Source of the DNA: Rhodoferax sp. OV413
GTDB taxonomy: Bacteria > Pseudomonadota > Gammaproteobacteria > Burkholderiales > Burkholderiaceae_C
Direction of reading: 5' to 3'
NCBI GenBank assembly: GCA_945861195.1
Contig: CAMATS010000012.1
Span: forward strand, 1 to 16,839
DNA length: 16,839 bases
Shown here: piece by piece, positions 15,908 through 16,839 of the stretch
How the letters are laid out: every line of letters begins with the position of its first letter
Numbering within the stretch: position 1 is the first letter of the stretch
Notes under the pieces: generated by a model
Told to the model about the DNA's origin: nothing
Databases searched by the model: none
The model's input: the letters and a program-made list of their open reading frames with translations, nothing else
Translations under genes and position numbers: made by a program

Positions 15908-15986
15908 CTCCAAAAATTACTTTGAATAAACCACCGGCTATGAAGCGACTTTTTGGGAGGCTCACCGCACAGACCAGTGGGTGAGC
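15908..15986 (-). promoter_or_regulatory. Expression platform of the ahcY riboswitch: two abutting hairpins, one hiding the ribosome binding site
   Basis: In the RNA sense (minus strand), GCTCACC (15986-15980) can pair with GGTGAGC (15966-15960), a 7-bp stem. The first of these strands is also the 3' strand of the aptamer, so the two pairings compete. Directly adjoining, CTCCCAAAAA (15959-15950) can pair with TTTTTGGAG (15916-15908), 9 bp with one bulged C, which covers the ahcY Shine-Dalgarno GGAG. No T-tract follows either stem, so control of translation is more likely than termination. The pairings are seen in the sequence; the switching model is inference. Confidence 0.6.
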
Positions 15987-16068
15987 GCAGTTGGTACGGC
16001 GACCAGGCCGGGGCCCGGTGGCGCACTCCGAGCCTCATTCACTTGGTGTGAACTGCAACGCTCCTCGG
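15979..16068 (-). promoter_or_regulatory. S-adenosylhomocysteine (SAH) riboswitch aptamer
   Basis: The RNA begins CCGAGGAGCGTTGCAG (16068-16053), the characteristic SAH-riboswitch core. CCGAG pairs with CTCGG (16032-16028). Inside lies a hairpin TTCAC/GTGAA with an ACCAA loop (16052-16038). Near the 3' end CAACTGCGCTCACC (15993-15980) returns to the core: GAGC with GCTC and GCAG with CTGC, the long-range pairing of this class. A variable GC-rich stem (ACCGGG/CCTGGT) fills the gap between. SAH riboswitches sit upstream of ahcY in many proteobacteria and raise expression when SAH is bound. Here the aptamer ends 78 nt before the ahcY ATG. I identified it by pattern, without a covariance search. 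Confidence 0.9.
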
Positions 16069-16077
16069 AACAAAAGA

Positions 16078-16083
16078 ATTGTA
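16078..16083 (-). promoter_or_regulatory. -10 box of the ahcY operon promoter
   Basis: TACAAT on the minus strand lies about 10 nt before the first base of the riboswitch core, the right place for transcription to begin at about 16071. The -35 region at 16-18 nt spacing (around CATCCG) is poor, so an activator may be needed or this box may not be the real one. Confidence 0.45.
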
Positions 16084-16111
16084 CACAGACGCCAATGCCA
16101 CGGATGCTGCA

Positions 16112-16330
16112 GAACCCAATAACCGTTTCGCCGTGACCGTTTCATCGTGTCATCGAGCCAGACCGTGATCTCAAAGGGTTGCAGCACAAGCTGAAGGCAT
16201 CCCTGGAAAGGCTGGAAGAAGTCACCCGCTGGGCCTGAAAAATCGATGGTTCGGATTGGATGCATTCGTCGAAGCTTAGAACGGCGAGTCAATCCAGGCA
16301 CCTTCTGAAGCGCAAGCTCACGAGCTTGGG
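16112..16330 (+). pseudogene. Possible remnant of a reverse transcriptase (retron/group II-like), frameshifted
   Basis: The roughly 310-base stretch between the ahcY promoter and the HTH gene (16084-16393) has no intact gene. On the plus strand, read with two frame changes and one in-frame stop, it gives pieces that resemble the N-terminal region of retron-type reverse transcriptases in the right order: NNRFAVT (about 16118-16138), then HRVIEPDRDLKGLQHKL (16143-16193), which fits the R-x-I-x-P-x-x-x-L-K-x-x-Q pattern, and DAFVEA-stop-NGESIQ (16259-16297), which recalls the HGF-x-x-GRSI motif. The downstream catalytic YxDD part is absent. This could be chance, and the family pattern is from memory. 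Confidence 0.25.
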
Positions 16331-16361
16331 TCTCTTCATTTCATGTATTATTGTTCTACTT

Positions 16362-16388
16362 GTATATGTTGTATACTGTTAAACAGTA
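16362..16388. promoter_or_regulatory. Promoter/operator of the HTH-HipA pair
   Basis: In a short AT-rich island two inverted repeats overlap: GTATA-TGTTG-TATAC (16362-16376) and TACTGTT-A-AACAGTA (16374-16388), the second a perfect 15-nt palindrome. TATACT (16372-16377) is a likely -10 box inside them; TTGTTC (16351-16356), 15 nt upstream, is a possible -35. The likely start codon at 16394 lies 5 nt after the second palindrome. Placement over the -10 box is what autorepression by a HipB-type antitoxin would need. Confidence 0.6.
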
Positions 16389-16393
16389 GAAAT

Positions 16394-16717
16394 ATGCTAA
16401 ATTTCGCGCTTGCCTTACCTTTAGAAGTTTGCGTCACCTTTGGCGAGCGCGCTCGTGCACGCCGGCTAATGCTCAACCTCAGTGTGGAAGAACTGGCCGC
16501 GCGCGTGGGCATTTCAAACAAAACGCTCAGCAACTTCGAGCGCACGGGCCGATGCACTTTTGAGACCTTCGTGCGTGTGCTGGAAGCGCTTGACGCGCTG
16601 CCCGACTTGCAAAACGTATTGATCACCCATTCACTCAGCATCGAAGACATGCGACTGAGGGCCGCAGTGCGCACGCGCCAACGCGCCTATACCAAGGCGC
16701 GAAAGGTGGCAAAGTGA
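16394..16717 (+). CDS. XRE/HTH_3-family regulator, probable HipB-like antitoxin
   Basis: The 107-residue protein has a helix-turn-helix of the Cro/C1 type at about 17-73: FGERARARRLMLNLSVEELA, then the recognition region ARVGISNKTLSNFERTG. A basic C-terminal tail (RTRQRAYTKARKVAK) follows. The frame opens at an ATG at 16343, but the promoter and operator repeats lie inside that extension, so ATG 16394 is preferred; its Shine-Dalgarno is weak. Its TGA overlaps the GTG start of a HipA-type gene (GTGA), the normal antitoxin-toxin layout. It would neutralise the kinase toxin and repress the shared promoter. The HipB call rests on this linkage; the HTH family itself is clear. Confidence 0.85.
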   Translation: MLNFALALPLEVCVTFGERARARRLMLNLSVEELAARVGISNKTLSNFERTGRCTFETFVRVLEALDALPDLQNVLITHSLSIEDMRLRAAVRTRQRAYTKARKVAK

Positions 16718-16839
16718 AGGAACTCACGGTCACCTACCGAGGCTTGGGATCCTCTTTTGTGCTGGGCACACTTGCTGATGATGGCCAGGATGTGCTTTTT
16801 CAGTACGCTCCGCAAGCGCTTGAACGCGGGCTGCAGTTG
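16714..16839 (+). CDS. HipA family serine/threonine kinase toxin, N-terminal part (partial, runs off the right edge)
   Basis: Only 42 residues are visible, starting at GTG 16714 with AAGGTGG about 5 nt upstream. They read KELTVTYRGLGSSFVLGTL, then ADDGQDVLFQYAPQALERG, which fits the small N-terminal HipA domain (a beta-sheet with V/G-x-L, then a phenylalanine-tyrosine strand and an Ala-Leu helix start). HipA kinases phosphorylate targets such as glutamyl-tRNA synthetase and block translation. The kinase core lies outside the window, so activity, completeness and HipA subtype cannot be judged. The 4-nt overlap with the HTH gene supports a toxin-antitoxin operon. Confidence 0.75.
   Translation, partial: MKELTVTYRGLGSSFVLGTLADDGQDVLFQYAPQALERGLQL

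Noticed and set aside
16035..16301. 88-residue open frame on the minus strand upstream of ahcY
   Set aside because: It runs straight through the ahcY promoter and into the SAH riboswitch core, has an odd Trp/Phe-rich composition, and no ribosome binding site was seen.
16343..16393. Upstream ATG start for the HTH antitoxin gene
   Set aside because: The stretch contains both inverted repeats and the -10 box and encodes residues unlike an HTH protein N-terminus; the ATG at 16394 fits better.

Overview
The window looks like chromosomal DNA of a betaproteobacterium in the order Burkholderiales, most likely family Comamonadaceae (Rhodoferax/Polaromonas-like). This rests on high GC, the character of the conserved proteins (TyrS, RplM/RpsI, ErpA, AhcY, a DUF6776 protein next to a bactofilin) and an S-adenosylhomocysteine (SAH) riboswitch in front of ahcY. 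Genus assignment is inference; no search was run.

Layout. (1) 1-2552, minus strand: a hybrid sensor histidine kinase followed 2 nt later by a response regulator that runs off the left edge. A good promoter and two copies of a 9-nt direct repeat lie upstream. (2) 2578-4767, minus: tyrS followed by a cation diffusion facilitator (CDF). (3) 4860-6260, plus: a membrane-anchored M23 endopeptidase, divergent from tyrS, ending at a strong terminator. (4) 6375-8902, minus: rplM-rpsI with their own leader and terminator, then a DUF6776 coiled-coil membrane protein, a bactofilin and erpA. (5) 9112-12734, plus: rlmJ, then two sugar-nucleotide genes, a nucleotidyltransferase with a left-handed beta-helix tail and a bifunctional mannose-1-P guanylyltransferase/mannose-6-P isomerase. 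(6) 12768-16083, minus: the methyl-cycle operon ahcY-tlyA-metF, controlled by a SAH riboswitch whose expression platform appears to hide the ahcY ribosome binding site. (7) 16112-16839, plus: a possible decayed reverse-transcriptase remnant, then an AT-rich promoter/operator and a HipB/HipA-type toxin-antitoxin pair cut by the right edge.

How the genes work together. AhcY removes the SAH made by methyltransferases, TlyA is such a methyltransferase (RNA 2'-O-methylation), and MetF makes the methyl donor that regenerates methionine, so the riboswitch would raise the whole operon when SAH accumulates. The M23 peptidase, bactofilin and DUF6776 protein form a plausible cell-wall/cell-shape neighbourhood. 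The two nucleotidyltransferases point to GDP-mannose for surface polysaccharide. Most of the window is housekeeping DNA; the accessory part is the right-hand 750 bases. I found no CRISPR array, tRNA, rRNA or intact insertion sequence, and no clear candidate for an entirely new system. The most interesting items are the layered ahcY leader, the possible reverse-transcriptase relic beside hipBA, and the kinase leader with a possible coupled short reading frame.
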